From Aplidium turbinatum (lineage: Eukaryota > Chordata > Ascidiacea > Aplousobranchia > Polyclinidae): DNA of 64,000 nt. The notes under the pieces were generated by a model. It did no database searches. It was not told the DNA's origin and saw only the letters and a list, made by a program, of their open reading frames with translations. A program made the position numbers and the translations under genes. Where the stretch lies: contig OU964921.1 in the NCBI GenBank assembly GCA_918807975.1, positions 37,040,498-37,104,497 of the forward strand, given 5' to 3'. Positions 10,988-21,775 of the stretch are shown here, in pieces. How positions within the stretch are numbered: the stretch's first letter is position 1; each line of letters begins with the position of its first letter.

Positions 10988-13900
10988 TAGGGTTGGGCAA
11001 ACAACATGACTTTTTTTACAAGGAGTGTTTTTTATAGCCATTTTTCACGCTGATCACGAATCCGTTGAAATTTTTGACTTAGGATGATGTCTTAGGTTGG
11101 TAAAATGCAAAAATTCAAAATGGCCGCCAAATTCATGCATTTTTCAGATAAAATTTGATGATTATGTCTTACTAGGTCATGTAATATGTCATTTTTTATG
11201 TTTTTAGGGTCACTGATATCGAATATGAGGTCAAAACAGTGATATATACATAATAGCTTTTTATCAGTTATAGCTAAAACTGTGTATTTTTTATTGAAAA
11301 ATACTTACTTTTTAATTTCAGAACCATTTTTGAGTTGATTAATCAACTATATCCTTTGTTTTTGATGTTGTACGTTTTTCGTGTCATTACAGATAATCAA
11401 CAGTGATGTCTGAAACTAGTTATACACTTAATACACGAAGTGACTTTGTGAAAAAAACGTTGTATGGGATGGTTTACCATGAGGAACCTGAAATAAAGAC
11501 GTTGAGTAAATTACCCGATGGAAGATACATCCTCGGTCGCATGTTAAATGTATGCAAAACAAAGAAAGGACAAAAACAACTAACACTAGTAGATAGCAGC
11601 AAAATAGTTGCAACTGAACTTTGCAAAGATTGGCTGGAAAAGAACGTATACCCAGAGCATGAAAGCGTGGTATCCAAACAGATCAAAAATGATTATGAAC
11701 TTCTCAGAAATTTGTGCAAACAAGATAACAATACAAGGTACAAGAAAACGGATGCGTGGATTAGTAAAGTAATGAGTTTTAATGAGAGAATGACTAAAAA
11801 TGCATACGATGTTCGAACAAAAAACAGCGATTATCAAGCGAAATTAGAGAAGCAGTTTGGAGTAAAAATGACTCCAGAAGATGAAGAATTCTACCGTGAT
11901 GACTGCTTTGGAAGTTATAAAGCTATTTGTCTATCTACTGTTTCAAGTTCCTGGCGAAAACAAAAGCACCGACAAGATACACGCCAATTATCAGCTGAGA
12001 AGAAAAGAGGAGAAATGAAATCTTCTACAATGCGAAAAATGGAGGGTAGGAAGTTGCAGTATGAGGAATCATTGTCTCTGGCTGATGGCGATAATCAATC
12101 AATCATGATCAGCGATAAGCAGAAACAAGATGTGGAATTTTCAATGGATAATCTGAACTTTCGTACGTCTTCATCTTCTTCCATCTCTACCCGTAGTAAG
12201 AAATCGTCCAGTTTACTTGATACTCTGGACAGTGTCAAAGACTTCTACAGTGATCGTTTCCCAAAAGTCAAAGTCAGAGAAAGTCGCAATAAACTCAACG
12301 AAAAAATAGTGCGATGTACAATGCAATGTTTCTTGGATTATAAAGTGAGTGCTGCGGATTTAGCCGGTATAATAGTACAAACTGCTAACTTGATATTTGA
12401 TCAAAACTGGGATTTGAGCACTGAAGAAAATGAAGAAGATGATGATGAATCGGATTCTGAAAGCCAAGAACTAATCTCTTCGCTTCCAAGCGGAAGCTCC
12501 GAAGCCGAGACACTTGCACAAAAACGACGAAAATGTACCAAAGATTTGACCTTCGTTTTCCCAAGTAGGAGAACTCTCAACAGGTATTTGGAGGATGCCT
12601 CACATATGAATTTGGAGATGGTCGCTAATATACTTCTAGAGAAAGAAGACAGTGTTGTAACTGTCGGCCTCGATGACACTACTAAAGCGGCCGGCCATCG
12701 GTCGTATGATGTAAAGGCCGACCACATTACAATATCGGGACCCAGTGGTGACAGACGTACCATGACTACTGGTTACACAGAGCATCTAAGTCACGCAGGA
12801 GCAGATGGCGCCGCAGCATACGAGTACAAGCTTAAATGCTTGGCAGCATTGTCAAATTTAACCGTTGATGAAATCAAGGGTGCCATCGATTTTTGGATGT
12901 CCGACAGGGCAGGTGACTGTACCACGCTCTTGCAACATTTAGGTATTGAAGCGGAGAAGATGATAAAATGGTGTGCCCATGTAATTTTGGGAATTGACCA
13001 TGCTTGCGATAAGGTTTTTCGTAATATAGAGCAAAAGATTGGTGTTCAAAAGTTGCTACACGTATCTGCTGGTGAGAAAGTATTCAATATCACTTTATAT
13101 TGATAAACGTGAAGATGACACGGGTGGTGAGAGAACTTGGGAAGGTGTCAGGTCGTTTTTCGATAAGAAAATACCAGAAATTAGAGCCAAGCAAGAGGAG
13201 TGCATGAACGCGGAGAGGGGTCAAGTCCGATTGTATGGTGCTGTACTGAATGAAGTTCTAGATGCAATGGACAGACAGTTGTCCGAGATGAACTTTTTTG
13301 CAGGTCAAAGTAGTGACGACGTCAAATTGAAACATGCACCATTGACAAATTTAGGATGCGAAGCCGAATTCGCCAAACTTGATAACCGTATAACTTTCAG
13401 TGGTGGATCGACGACAGTAAGAACTCATTCAAGGAAGAATGTAGTTTCAACGGATAAATTTCTCATGGATTCGTCGTTTACAGATCTCAATGAAGATGAG
13501 AAGTGGAAATGGGCAAGGTGCTCAGAAGAAGTTACCCAGGCGAAAAAGCTTGAACAAGACTTTATTGTTCAGTTAAAAACAAGTCAACAACTTGCGCTTC
13601 TGAAGAAGCAAGAAGCGAAGAAGAAGAAAATAGCCAAAGTGCTACTGGTACTTGAGGAGTGTAAGAAGCATGGAGGTCCGGCGACTCCAAATACACTTGA
13701 CTCTCTTGATAGACTTAATGAATCACAACTGCTCAACGACATTGGTTACCTTAGATCGACAGTGGCGCTCGATATACGCCAAAAGCGTAGAGTTAAATGT
13801 GCAGACGGTATAAAAACATTCACGTTTGAGAAGTTCAGTATAGACGAACTGAAAACATCCATCAGAAATGCTATCAAGCCAGAAGACAATGTTTCTGTTG

Positions 13901-14380
13901 CTGTCGATATCCTGCTGAAAAAAGTTCTTTGAAATTCAAAGGACTCTTGTACAAACAAAGTTGTTGAGATGCTGGTACGCAGATGTTGAAGTGAAAATTA
14001 AAGTAGCTTATGAAAATTTATATCTTAATTTTTCCTTTGAAATTATGGTTCTGCTCACATTTCAGTGCACATTTTATCGCAATATGTATCTGGAGCGGTC
14101 CAGTTGACCTGTACAAGTTTGAAAACATGATTATCGATATCAGTGACCCTAACAACAGAAGAAATGACATATTACATGACTTAGTAAGGCATAATTATCA
14201 AATTTTAGCTGAAAAAATGTGTAAATTTGGCGGCCATTTTGAATTTTTGCATTTTACCAACCTAAAACATCATCATAGATCAAAAATTTCAACGGATTCG
14301 TGATCAGCGTGAAAAATGGCCATAAAAAACACTCCTTTTAATGGGACAACAGAGAAAAAGTCTATGTGTGCCCAACCCTA
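10988..14380 (+). mobile_element. Element B: TIR transposon nested in element A
   Basis: The ends are TAGGGTTGGGC and its complement GCCCAACCCTA, with inverted repeats of about 250 bp (10988-11237, 14129-14380). The duplication gttatgg (10981-10987, 14381-14387) is 7 bp and exact, the same length as for element A. Removing B and one duplication restores the element A frame across the junction, so B entered A after A had arrived or in its source copy. Subterminal motifs 'tttttagggtcactgatatcgaat' style and 'aatggccgcca' echo those of A and C. At 3.4 kb it looks internally deleted (see its gene). Confidence 0.88.
11406..13932 (+). pseudogene. Element B transposase (DDE-like), probably internally deleted
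   Basis: The first frame, 11406-13103, encodes 565 residues from ATG. It has a charged N-terminal region, a Ser-rich linker, an acidic stretch (EENEEDDDESDSES), then VGLDDTTKAAGHRSYD, FWMSDRAGD and KWCAHVILGIDHACDKVF. I read the D of DDTTK and the D of MSDRAG as two of three catalytic acids of an RNase H-like fold (inference). The second frame continues from about 13095 to 13932: NLGCEAEFAKLDNR, WKWARCSEE, a Lys-rich coiled coil and a C-terminal helical domain. The switch falls between GEKVFN and YIDKREDD with almost nothing between, leaving no room for the final Glu and an all-helical insert. An internal deletion that also shifted the frame explains this best. No zinc-finger N terminus was seen. 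Confidence 0.75.
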
Positions 14381-14387
14381 GTTATGG

Positions 14388-15755
14388 GCAGAGATAGAGA
14401 ACGCTCTTGGAAAGGACAAAATCTATTCAAAATTCCTCGTTGAAGCAAGTAATACACGTTCAAGTGTAACCGAGCAAGCACTCGATTGCATAACAAGGCT
14501 CGTAAACGACGACTTCGATCACAAGCCTTGGAACAGAGCAGTGGATTTTGATATCTTCATAGCGCCGAAAAAAAATCTTTCCGTATATTTAAAAGATGAA
14601 AGATTTAATCGATTGACACTCACTTGCGCTGTAGTTGTTCACCATCTTCAAGACGTGAATAGATTTCTACAAAAATTTGAGCAAGTAACAAACCAGCTCG
14701 CTTGTATTGTAAGATGTTTTCTAGAACTAGATTTCATGAGAGTAATGTACGACGTACGTTGTAGGAGCACTGATTGGATTGCATCTGGTAGAACCTTTTC
14801 TATCCCTCACTACGGCAAAAACTACCAAGTATTCAAAGCTAACAGAAGCTTTCCAAACACTGAATAAAAACCTTCGTGACACCGATGCTCAGGCTTTTCT
14901 CAATCTCGAACAGCCTGCATGCAACTTCATTTCCCTGGAACGCTTCAACTAGACAACATACAGCCAAGATATCCGTAAGTCACTTAGTAAAGCAATTGAA
15001 GACACACGTCCTGAAGTGATTAAAGGACTTACTATGTTATTACCAAAACTAGCGGATGATTTCCAACGCCAAAAAGGGGACATATTTGGATTTCAGATGA
15101 AGTGTCGGAGATTGCTCTGTCAAGAATGGATTTGGAAAAACTAAAAAGTGCCCCTATACACAATCTGGATTCAGAACGGGCGGTAGGATTCATAAATTAT
15201 AAACTCAAACAACGAGGCGCCAAGAACTTAAAGTGTGCGTCGACTGTTCAAGTAAAGGCCAAATCACAGGACTTGATAGAATCCAAATCTTCTGGTTCAT
15301 TCCGAGAATATGGCAACATTGCACAGTTTACGATTCCCGCCGTAATGAAAGCCTGGGATGAGCAACAGAAGCCTTTACAACAACAGGGCCTCGCCGACAA
15401 AGAAATAGCTAATGTAGCACTTGATAAAAGACAAAATAATGATTTAAACGAACTGAAAAAACAAGGCTGTCCTTTTACGAAGGACTCTGATGTGGATGAG
15501 ATTCTAAATAGTAATATAACAGAGATTGAGAAACAGAAGCGGTTATACCTCGAGATCAAATACGCCCGTGACACTGCACTCTCAGTTTCAAAACAAAGTG
15601 ACATTTTTCGTTTATTGAAAGACCATAAAAAGTTGCCATCTTCTGTTTATGGAGCCAATCTGAAAGCTTACCTGAGTAATTTGAGTTGCAAAGCAGATGT
15701 TACGATGACTGATTTAAATTCTGTTCTTGACGGCATGAATCTAACAAAGACCTGA
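14388..15755 (+). pseudogene. Element A transposase, 3' part
   Basis: This continues the same gene after element B. The frame reads AEIENALGKDKIYSKFL, then DDFDHKPWNRAVDFDIF and RFNRLTLTCAVVVHH, and QLACIVRCFLELDF. After a frame change near 14750 come GALIGLHLVEPFLSL and a further stretch with one in-frame stop near 14950. From about 15102 a long clean frame (217 residues) encodes the C-terminal part: LKSAPIHNLDSERAVGF, a Gln/Lys-rich coiled coil, and a closing helical segment ending at TAG/TGA 15753. The 'K-x-AP-x-x-NL-x-x-E' block aligns in position with KHAPLTNLGCEAE of element B. Confidence 0.7.
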
Positions 15756-18102
15756 ATACTGTGTTTTATACTAAATTACATATACGTCATAAGTTTGAAA
15801 ATATGTTGTTATCAGCTTATTTTTCGTTTGAAATAATCATGAATTCGTATTCTACGCCCCCGAAAACCTATAATTCGACATATTACATGACTATGTTTGG
15901 TTAAACTTTTCGAAAGTACCCATTCTAAGCGCCATTTTGGCCGCCATATTGGATTACCATTATATTGGATTTTTGGAGGTAATTTCTAATGCCATATTTG
16001 AACTCACAGATCCCGAAAACCTCTATAGGAGCACCATAAATACCGCCAAACTACACGTCGTTTGGTGAAAAGGCTTAAAAACTCATATTTTGGTGAATTT
16101 ATGGATACCCCCTTTTCAGGGGGCATGTACATGGGGGTTAGGGTGGTCCAATATGATAATTGTTTTCGTATTCCTGATTTAGATACTACTCCACATATTT
16201 TAAGCACCGTACCACGTTGCCATCGTGAAATTCGTCAAATAACACACCCCCCTATTGATAGTTCGAACGTGAACATGACACTCATCAGCTTGCTATTTTG
16301 ATACAGATAAAGTTGCGGCTTCTTCTCAAAATATCCTTTTTTTAAACTGAGCAATTGACTTGGCATTACACAGTCAAGGTTTAAAGTAGCCATGGTGTGG
16401 GAAAACGATCCCACGTTTACAATCCGTGATCCTGGTCCTGATTTCTTTAACAAATCTGAAACAAAGTTAATTGAACTACTGAAATCAAGACTACACTAAA
16501 GGTGTTTAACAATTAATCAAAAAGGGCCTTGCACTATAGGCTCTTATCTAGAAGAGGGCAATCGCATCAAGGTACGTTGATGGGATGTTAAGTCATCAAC
16601 TTGTATTGTATAGCCTACTAGGTTTACATCAAACCGTTTTAGACACATGCGATTTCTATTTAACAGCTAGATTTTTAGCCCTAAATTCAGACAAGATCCC
16701 AAAGAGATTTTTACAAAAAATTCAAAAATGTCGAAAAAACAAAAAATAGACCGTCGCTTCAACGTGTTGGAAAACTTATTCAATGAGGCAATAGGCCTAT
16801 TCGGCTTTTAATTCTATACACAAAAGCTAAGTTAGTTTATTAGCTCACCCAATAAAAGGTTGGTCAAAAGAAAATGACCAAAATAGTTAGTTTGGTAAGT
16901 TAGTTCCAACCCATCATTGGTGGTTGTAATAGGTTGGCCGGTTATTGCAGCATTGTTGACCAAAACGTCCAATCTGAAAACAAAATTTACCATTTGGAAA
17001 CTATTTGATAGATTGAATATAGGCTATAGTTACAAAATTGTTGCAAGACAGATGAGCTTATTAGGCCTACACATTTCATAAACAAGTTCTGCTTTTGGGT
17101 TTATTGTACAGAGGATTATAAAACAAAATGCAGCATATACTGCAGATCAAGATATAGTCTAAGATATTTCTATGTCAATAGGGTACGGTATGCAGTTGAC
17201 CCCTCCAAGCTGTTTAATGTTTTATTGGACTACCCGCTTAATAAGCTGCTATACCTACTAGCAAATTAGCTTAATCCTTGAGTCGTACCAAACGTTGTTA
17301 TTCTATTTCAGTACAACTGTTTACGTGTCTTTTTTGTGGATTATCCTGAACGACTCGAAAGAAAAGCCTTTGACTTCGTTCAAGCCTCGAAGTTACTAAC
17401 CTTTCTTCAGTTGTGATTATATCATTTGCAAAATTTCTGACTGATGTCAATGAACTAAGATCCAGTTGCTTCAAAACCAATCCGTTATCTTCTCTTCCAG
17501 ATGCAGTTCTAATCTCCATCCTCGCTCCTTCCCCTCTCACTATGCACCGGCAAGCCAAGATGACTCTGGCGTTTCTTTTAGCTAGTTCTTTGGCCAGAGC
17601 TTTTCCAACTCCTGCAAGAAATGATATTTTTTTACCATTTTTTTTCAACTGGAATAAATATGTTTTTAAAAAATGATCAAAAAATCCTATGACATATGCA
17701 ATATGCATTGCTAGAAAATGATGAAATTTGTTATTGTGAGATGACCAGTTGAAAGTTATAAATAGTGTGTAAACAAAGTCATATAATTCTTTTAAAAAAA
17801 AAGTCTGAAGATACTATTTTAAAAAGTAAAATAATATTCCTCTCATTTTTTGCTGGGAAAGCAAAGGAAGATGTCATGACAAGCCATTGTGATACGAACT
17901 GCTTGGGCTGTGTGAGAAATAGATGGTTTAGTTGGTAGTCTACATTAATTCAGTTCCTACCTGCATTAGCCCCAGTGATGATCACCGTTTTTCCTGTCAT
18001 GTCGAGATCCTCCACCACTTTCATCCGAGTGCTTTTGACATACATTCGCACTATAAATGCAGCTGCCAAGATTGTGAGAATGAAACTCATCAAAAAAGCC
18101 AT

Positions 18103-18872
18103 TCCAATAATTAATCTTTGTCACCAACGAAAAGAAAACTCTTGTCTATTCAGTCATCTAAGCCTGGCTGGAGTATAAACTAAATTTTAGTTATAATGAC
18201 AAAACTGTAAGATATAGTTAGTTACAGACCTGTTTCACCTTCTCAAAATCTGCTTACGTAAATCTACTACAAAGCAACCAAATAAGTTCTTAGTTTTTAA
18301 CAGCAAACACGCGTAGAATCAATTATTATTACTTTATCATGGCCTATGCAGAAAATCCTGAAGAATGTTTGTTGTGCTTGGATCCACTCCTTACTCTACG
18401 CACGCTTGAACAGTAAAGTAAATATAGACTTTGCTTTACTCTGTCAGCTCCCATGTCGGCCAATATGAATTTTTGTCTTTGACAAACAATAAGTTAGTAG
18501 GCCTAGGGCCTATATATCTTGTCAGCTCACCAAAACCCACATTCTAACTATACGACTCCGCAAACAGAAACGTTACTGTTTGTCATAGCGCATCAATATG
18601 TGTAGAAAACGATAAGGTCATATGTACACCAAAGGTTACTGTGTCAGAATCATTTTTCTAGATTGCTACAATATGTTTGCATATATTATTTTCAAGGTAA
18701 TGGTCCGCAGATATAAAAAAAAAATACCTGAAGTTTTACCGATATAGGTTCAATTGGAGCCTTCACGCATAGGCCTATAAACTAGATTAACTCAACTGGA
18801 ATACCTTGCATGGATTATGTGATTCATTGTTTGTTTTTGGATAGCCCTATATTGTTGTGTAGAAAACGAAAC
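18103..18872. other. SDR 5' flank, nothing recognised
   Basis: No core promoter motif at a convincing distance from the ATG at 18102, and no element ends seen. Confidence 0.4.
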
Positions 18873-19095
18873 ATGTCAAACAACAGTGGTGCTGGTCGCT
18901 TCAAGCACAATATGTTTCACTGGGGTTTGTGTGACTCACTTAGCCTGCGCTCGTGGCGAACCTCAAAAGGCACAGCACATTATACATCATTGTTCAATTT
19001 TCCGACCTGCAGGACATGTGTACCTAATAGATCCCAACACTATTGCATCGTGATCTATTTGTTGGAAGATTGCAATAAATGGCTGTTTTCTACCC
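18873..19095 (+). mobile_element. Old fragment of a Jockey/I-type LINE 3' end
   Basis: A degraded plus-strand copy of the LINE C-terminal region: GAGRFKHNMFHWG, then (after a frame change) QHIIHHCSIFRP and DCNKWL. This matches position by position the GVGRFRS.MHKWG ... DHVV..CPI..P ... WL pattern of the younger LINE copies in this window. It is the most diverged copy here. Confidence 0.65.
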
Positions 19096-19557
19096 ACACA
19101 TGGTTTTTTTAACATTGATTGTTTGAGGAAGTAATTACCTTCAAATCGAGAAAGCTTCTCGCGAAATCTCACCATGCTGGTTCTGCAGACACGCACACCT
19201 GGACAGTGGCAGGTTTAAAAAGATGAAGCCACCCGTGAATGTGAGGGTGATTTTCACACTTAAATCCAAGCTTCGGGATATGAAATGATGAGGTTTTCAA
19301 CCTGCTAAACCAGGATTGTCCAAACTTTTCGCCATGAAAAGCAACTTTGATAATTCAGAAGTTTCCGCGGGCCAACAATCTCTAATAATCTTGTTTTACG
19401 CGGAAAATGGTGCATTGCATAGTAATTTTGTGTTATTTAATATCGTTTTCATACAATAAAGCAGTAGACAAGTTTAACTGTTTTGTTTTAAAAGTTATAT
19501 ATCACGAGATGTGATAAGTTAGGCTATAAGATTAGTTTTTCATTATAAATTGAAACA

Positions 19558-20828
19558 TCAACCATGCACCAATGGGGAGTGGCCTCTTCCTCCTCCTGTG
19601 AATGTGGTGCCGAGGAACAGACCGCAGACCACATCATCAATGACTGTATACCATCTTCAAGCCATCTAACGGAGTGGAAGGTCTGCGTGTCATGGATCAT
19701 GAAACCAAAGACTGGCTTCTTTCTAGTAGCCTTCCAGTCTTCTTCTTCGTCGTATGAGCTGTTCTTCTGGACTATATGTTTGGGCATGATGTCATCAGCC
19801 ACTCGACAGTCTCGTCATCCAGGGCCTTCAGTCCAGGCGCTCCATGTGGTGGTTGATGGATTGGGCAGTCATGGACGACATGATCTACTGTTTGGTCTGT
19901 GGCGCCACACTCGCATCCCGGTGAGGAAGCCAGGCCCCATTTGCACATGTCTGAACGAAAGCGACCGACGCCGGTTCGTAGGCGGTTAAGCCGGACCCAC
20001 GCAAGTCTTGCGAGGGACATTCCCGGAGGGTGGGGATCGACGTCGGGTAGGAAATCACGGAGTCGGGAGGTGTTGTTTTGCCACTCCATGTTCCATGTGT
20101 AGTTCGTCCAGTGTGCCGCACTTATTCCAAGATCTTCAACGTTGTTCAGAAGCTGTCGTGCGGCGGGCACAAATGGGCGTCTTGATTTCAGTCGCTGCTG
20201 TCCTCCAGGTAGGCGCTGAAATGTACTGTGGAGGAGGTGGTCGGGGTCCAGTGCGCGACGAGCAAGGGAAATCATGGCTCCTTTACGGCGAAGCTCAGCA
20301 GGTTGGATGCCTGCAAGGATGGGAAGGCAGTCCGTTGGAGTGGGACGCAGGCATCCAGTCACAGTGCGTAGTGCGTCATTGATGGCGGTGTCAATGTGGC
20401 GGGTGTGAGAGCTGCGGCACCACACTGGTGCGCAGTACTCAGCAGTAGAATGGACAAGGGCCAAGGTAGCTGTGCGAAGGGTTTTCGCATTAGCTCCCCA
20501 ACCGGAACCCGCCAATCGCCTCAAAAGTGCAACGCGCGCAGATAGTTTTTTGCGCAGTGACTCCAGGTGTCGTCGGTACGTGAGTGACCTGTCCAGGGTT
20601 ACGCCGAGGTAGGTGGGTTCGGCGCAGTAGGAGAGGTGTTCGTCATCGGTGGTAATGTTGATCTCACGTTTTGCTTCCTTGTTGTTTAGGTGGAAGGCCG
20701 CCGACACTGTCTTTGCCTTGCTGAGCTGTAGCTTCCATGCACTTCTTCCAGTGTAGTATGGGAACGTCGTGAATCTGGGGTGGTAAAAGGATAGACCTTC
20801 GGCCTCAGAGGCTCAAACGACGATGACA
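19558..20828 (+). mobile_element. Jockey/I-type LINE 3' fragment, split by another LINE
   Basis: Plus-strand pieces at 19558-19738 ([19 protein letters not shown], then DHIINDC and the final WLLSSSLPV) and 20753-20828 (its 3' UTR with 'ctggggtggtaaaaggata' and a closing 'acgacgatgac'). The same 3' UTR occurs in reverse at 28015-28090. A 5'-truncated minus-strand LINE separates the two halves. Confidence 0.8.
19739..20744 (-). mobile_element. 5'-truncated Jockey/I-type LINE inserted in another LINE
   Basis: The flanking duplication cttccagt (19731-19738, 20745-20752) is exact. The element begins within the RT connection ([16 protein letters not shown]) and is open without interruption to its natural stop at 19772 (311 residues), so it is young. 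It encodes the thumb/connection region ([38 protein letters not shown]) and the C-terminal CECGATDQTVDHVVHDC zinc-knuckle-like motif. The 3' end is a short UTR with 'gctcatacgacgaagaag', the likely recognition tail. Confidence 0.9.
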
Positions 20829-21629
20829 ATTGAAGCATCCAGAAACTTTGTAAAACATGATGTGAAGATGTAAATTTGTGTTGATGTGAAGGATGAAACT
20901 GACGTTTTGACTTCAATATCCCGGTCAGATTTGGTTCAAAATTAGTACTGTAGTAGACAAGCATAAAACATCACGTGTGAGAGAGTAACTTAGTTCTGAT
21001 CTCAAGCGGTTCTTATTTAATTTCATAACCGAGAACGTCTGCTCCCACATATATGTTGAACAAGCTCAACGTTTTCTTTGCAAGACGTTCGTATTTCTAG
21101 AATTCTTTTATCCAGCTTCTGGTAAAAAGCACAAAGGAAAGATGTTACTGTCGACTTCGGCACTCGGCGTAGCAGTGAAGTTTAATCAGCTGCAGGTGAG
21201 CCAGAGCCTCATCCAGGGTTTGCACAGAAAGAATAGCAATAAGTCCTTTACTACCAAAAACTGAATGAATGCTCAATTGTTAGCCTACTCACTATTTTCT
21301 CTTCAGGACAATAATAGTTGACTTTGCAATTAAAATTCTAACTTTTTTCGCCCGCATTTCTCTTGCCGGCCAGGAAATACTGTCCTAATTAATTGTTAAA
21401 TGCAAGTTGCATTGATAGGATTTCTGTTTGTCTGCGGGCCAAACATAACACATTGTGACACAACAGGCGCGGGCCATACAAAAACTTATCGCGGGCCGGA
21501 CTTTGGACACCCCTGTACTAAACTTCTGGCACTAACGAGAGTAGGATGACCACTTACCGTCTTTCCTTCAGCAACTACCCTCACCCAGCCTATTACACTC
21601 TGGTGAACGATCATTAACAATAACCAGGT

Positions 21630-21700
21630 TAAGTGGGAGTCGAACCAGGAACACATGACCGGAAAGCGAGCGCTTAATCAGATGAGCAATCCCACCGCTG
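21630..21700 (-). repeat. tRNA-derived SINE or tRNA relic
   Basis: The minus strand has a polymerase III B box GGTTCGACTCC (complement of 21636-21646) and an A-box-like TTGCTCATCTGATTA about 45 bases upstream. The layout is tRNA-like but acceptor-stem pairing is weak, so it is a SINE head or pseudogene rather than a working tRNA. Confidence 0.6.
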
Positions 21701-21775
21701 TTATTCATGTACACATGTTGACAGTGTGAACCTTCCTCTGGTAGTTGAGCTTCAAATATTCTCTTCATGAGGTGG

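Larger units (their letters stand above)
9606..16254 (+). mobile_element. Element A: large TIR DNA transposon with 7-bp target duplication
   Basis: The ends are TAGGGGGGTGTGTTA and its complement. Diverged terminal inverted repeats run about 430 bp (9606 to about 10035 and about 15826 to 16254). The flanking duplication ttgatag (9599-9605, 16255-16261) is exact and 7 bp. The element carries a plus-strand DDE-like transposase gene, now in pieces, and is itself split by element B at 10988-14380. Subterminal landmarks are 'atggcggccaaaatgg', 'gttttcgggggcgtagaatacg' and 'cccccatgtacatgccccct'. TIR divergence (roughly one base in five by eye) may reflect normal family asymmetry rather than age. 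I cannot name the superfamily: 7-bp duplications are unusual, and hAT and P elements give 8, Kolobok TTAA. Confidence 0.85.
7211..18102 (-). pseudogene. Retinol-dehydrogenase-like SDR gene, exon 4 split by a transposon
   Basis: Six exons on the minus strand: 17961-18102, 17401-17611, 16849-16973, exon 4 (16255-16455 plus 9595-9598), 8807-8927 and 7211-7387. Phases match at every junction. Without the inserted element the frame closes to 326 residues, the usual length for RDH11-14-type (SDR7C) enzymes, NADP(H)-dependent retinal/retinol oxidoreductases of membranes (family knowledge). Seen: an N-terminal membrane anchor (about residues 2-22), cofactor loop TGANAGVG (43-50), LVNNAA, a YQNSK catalytic motif, the post-catalytic VHPGIVRT turn, and VTGKYF...LWEIS at the C terminus. 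Element A (9606-16254) sits in exon 4, four bases after its target duplication from the splice donor. Translation past the insertion point adds a few residues and stops in the element's TIR. So this copy cannot make a full enzyme unless the element is absent from another allele. No other exon carries damage, so the insertion looks like the first and recent lesion. Confidence 0.9.
19311..21515 (-). mobile_element. hAT relic holding nested LINE fragments
   Basis: The left end is CAGGATTGTCCAAACTTTTC and the right end GGACTTTGGACACCCCTG, with 'gcgggcc' motifs inside both. The target duplication is tgctaaac/tactaaac (7 of 8), at 19303-19310 and 21516-21523. Around 21000-21200 the minus strand holds remnants of a hAT dimerisation region (AKKTLSLFNIYVG and downstream), much decayed. 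LINE pieces occupy about 19558-20828. The hAT insertion is therefore older than the LINEs. Confidence 0.75.

Noticed and set aside
20008-20382. Plus-strand open frames across the LINEs (also at 29702, 30178, 31180, 33605)
   Set aside because: They are shadows of the GC-richer minus-strand LINE coding sequence.
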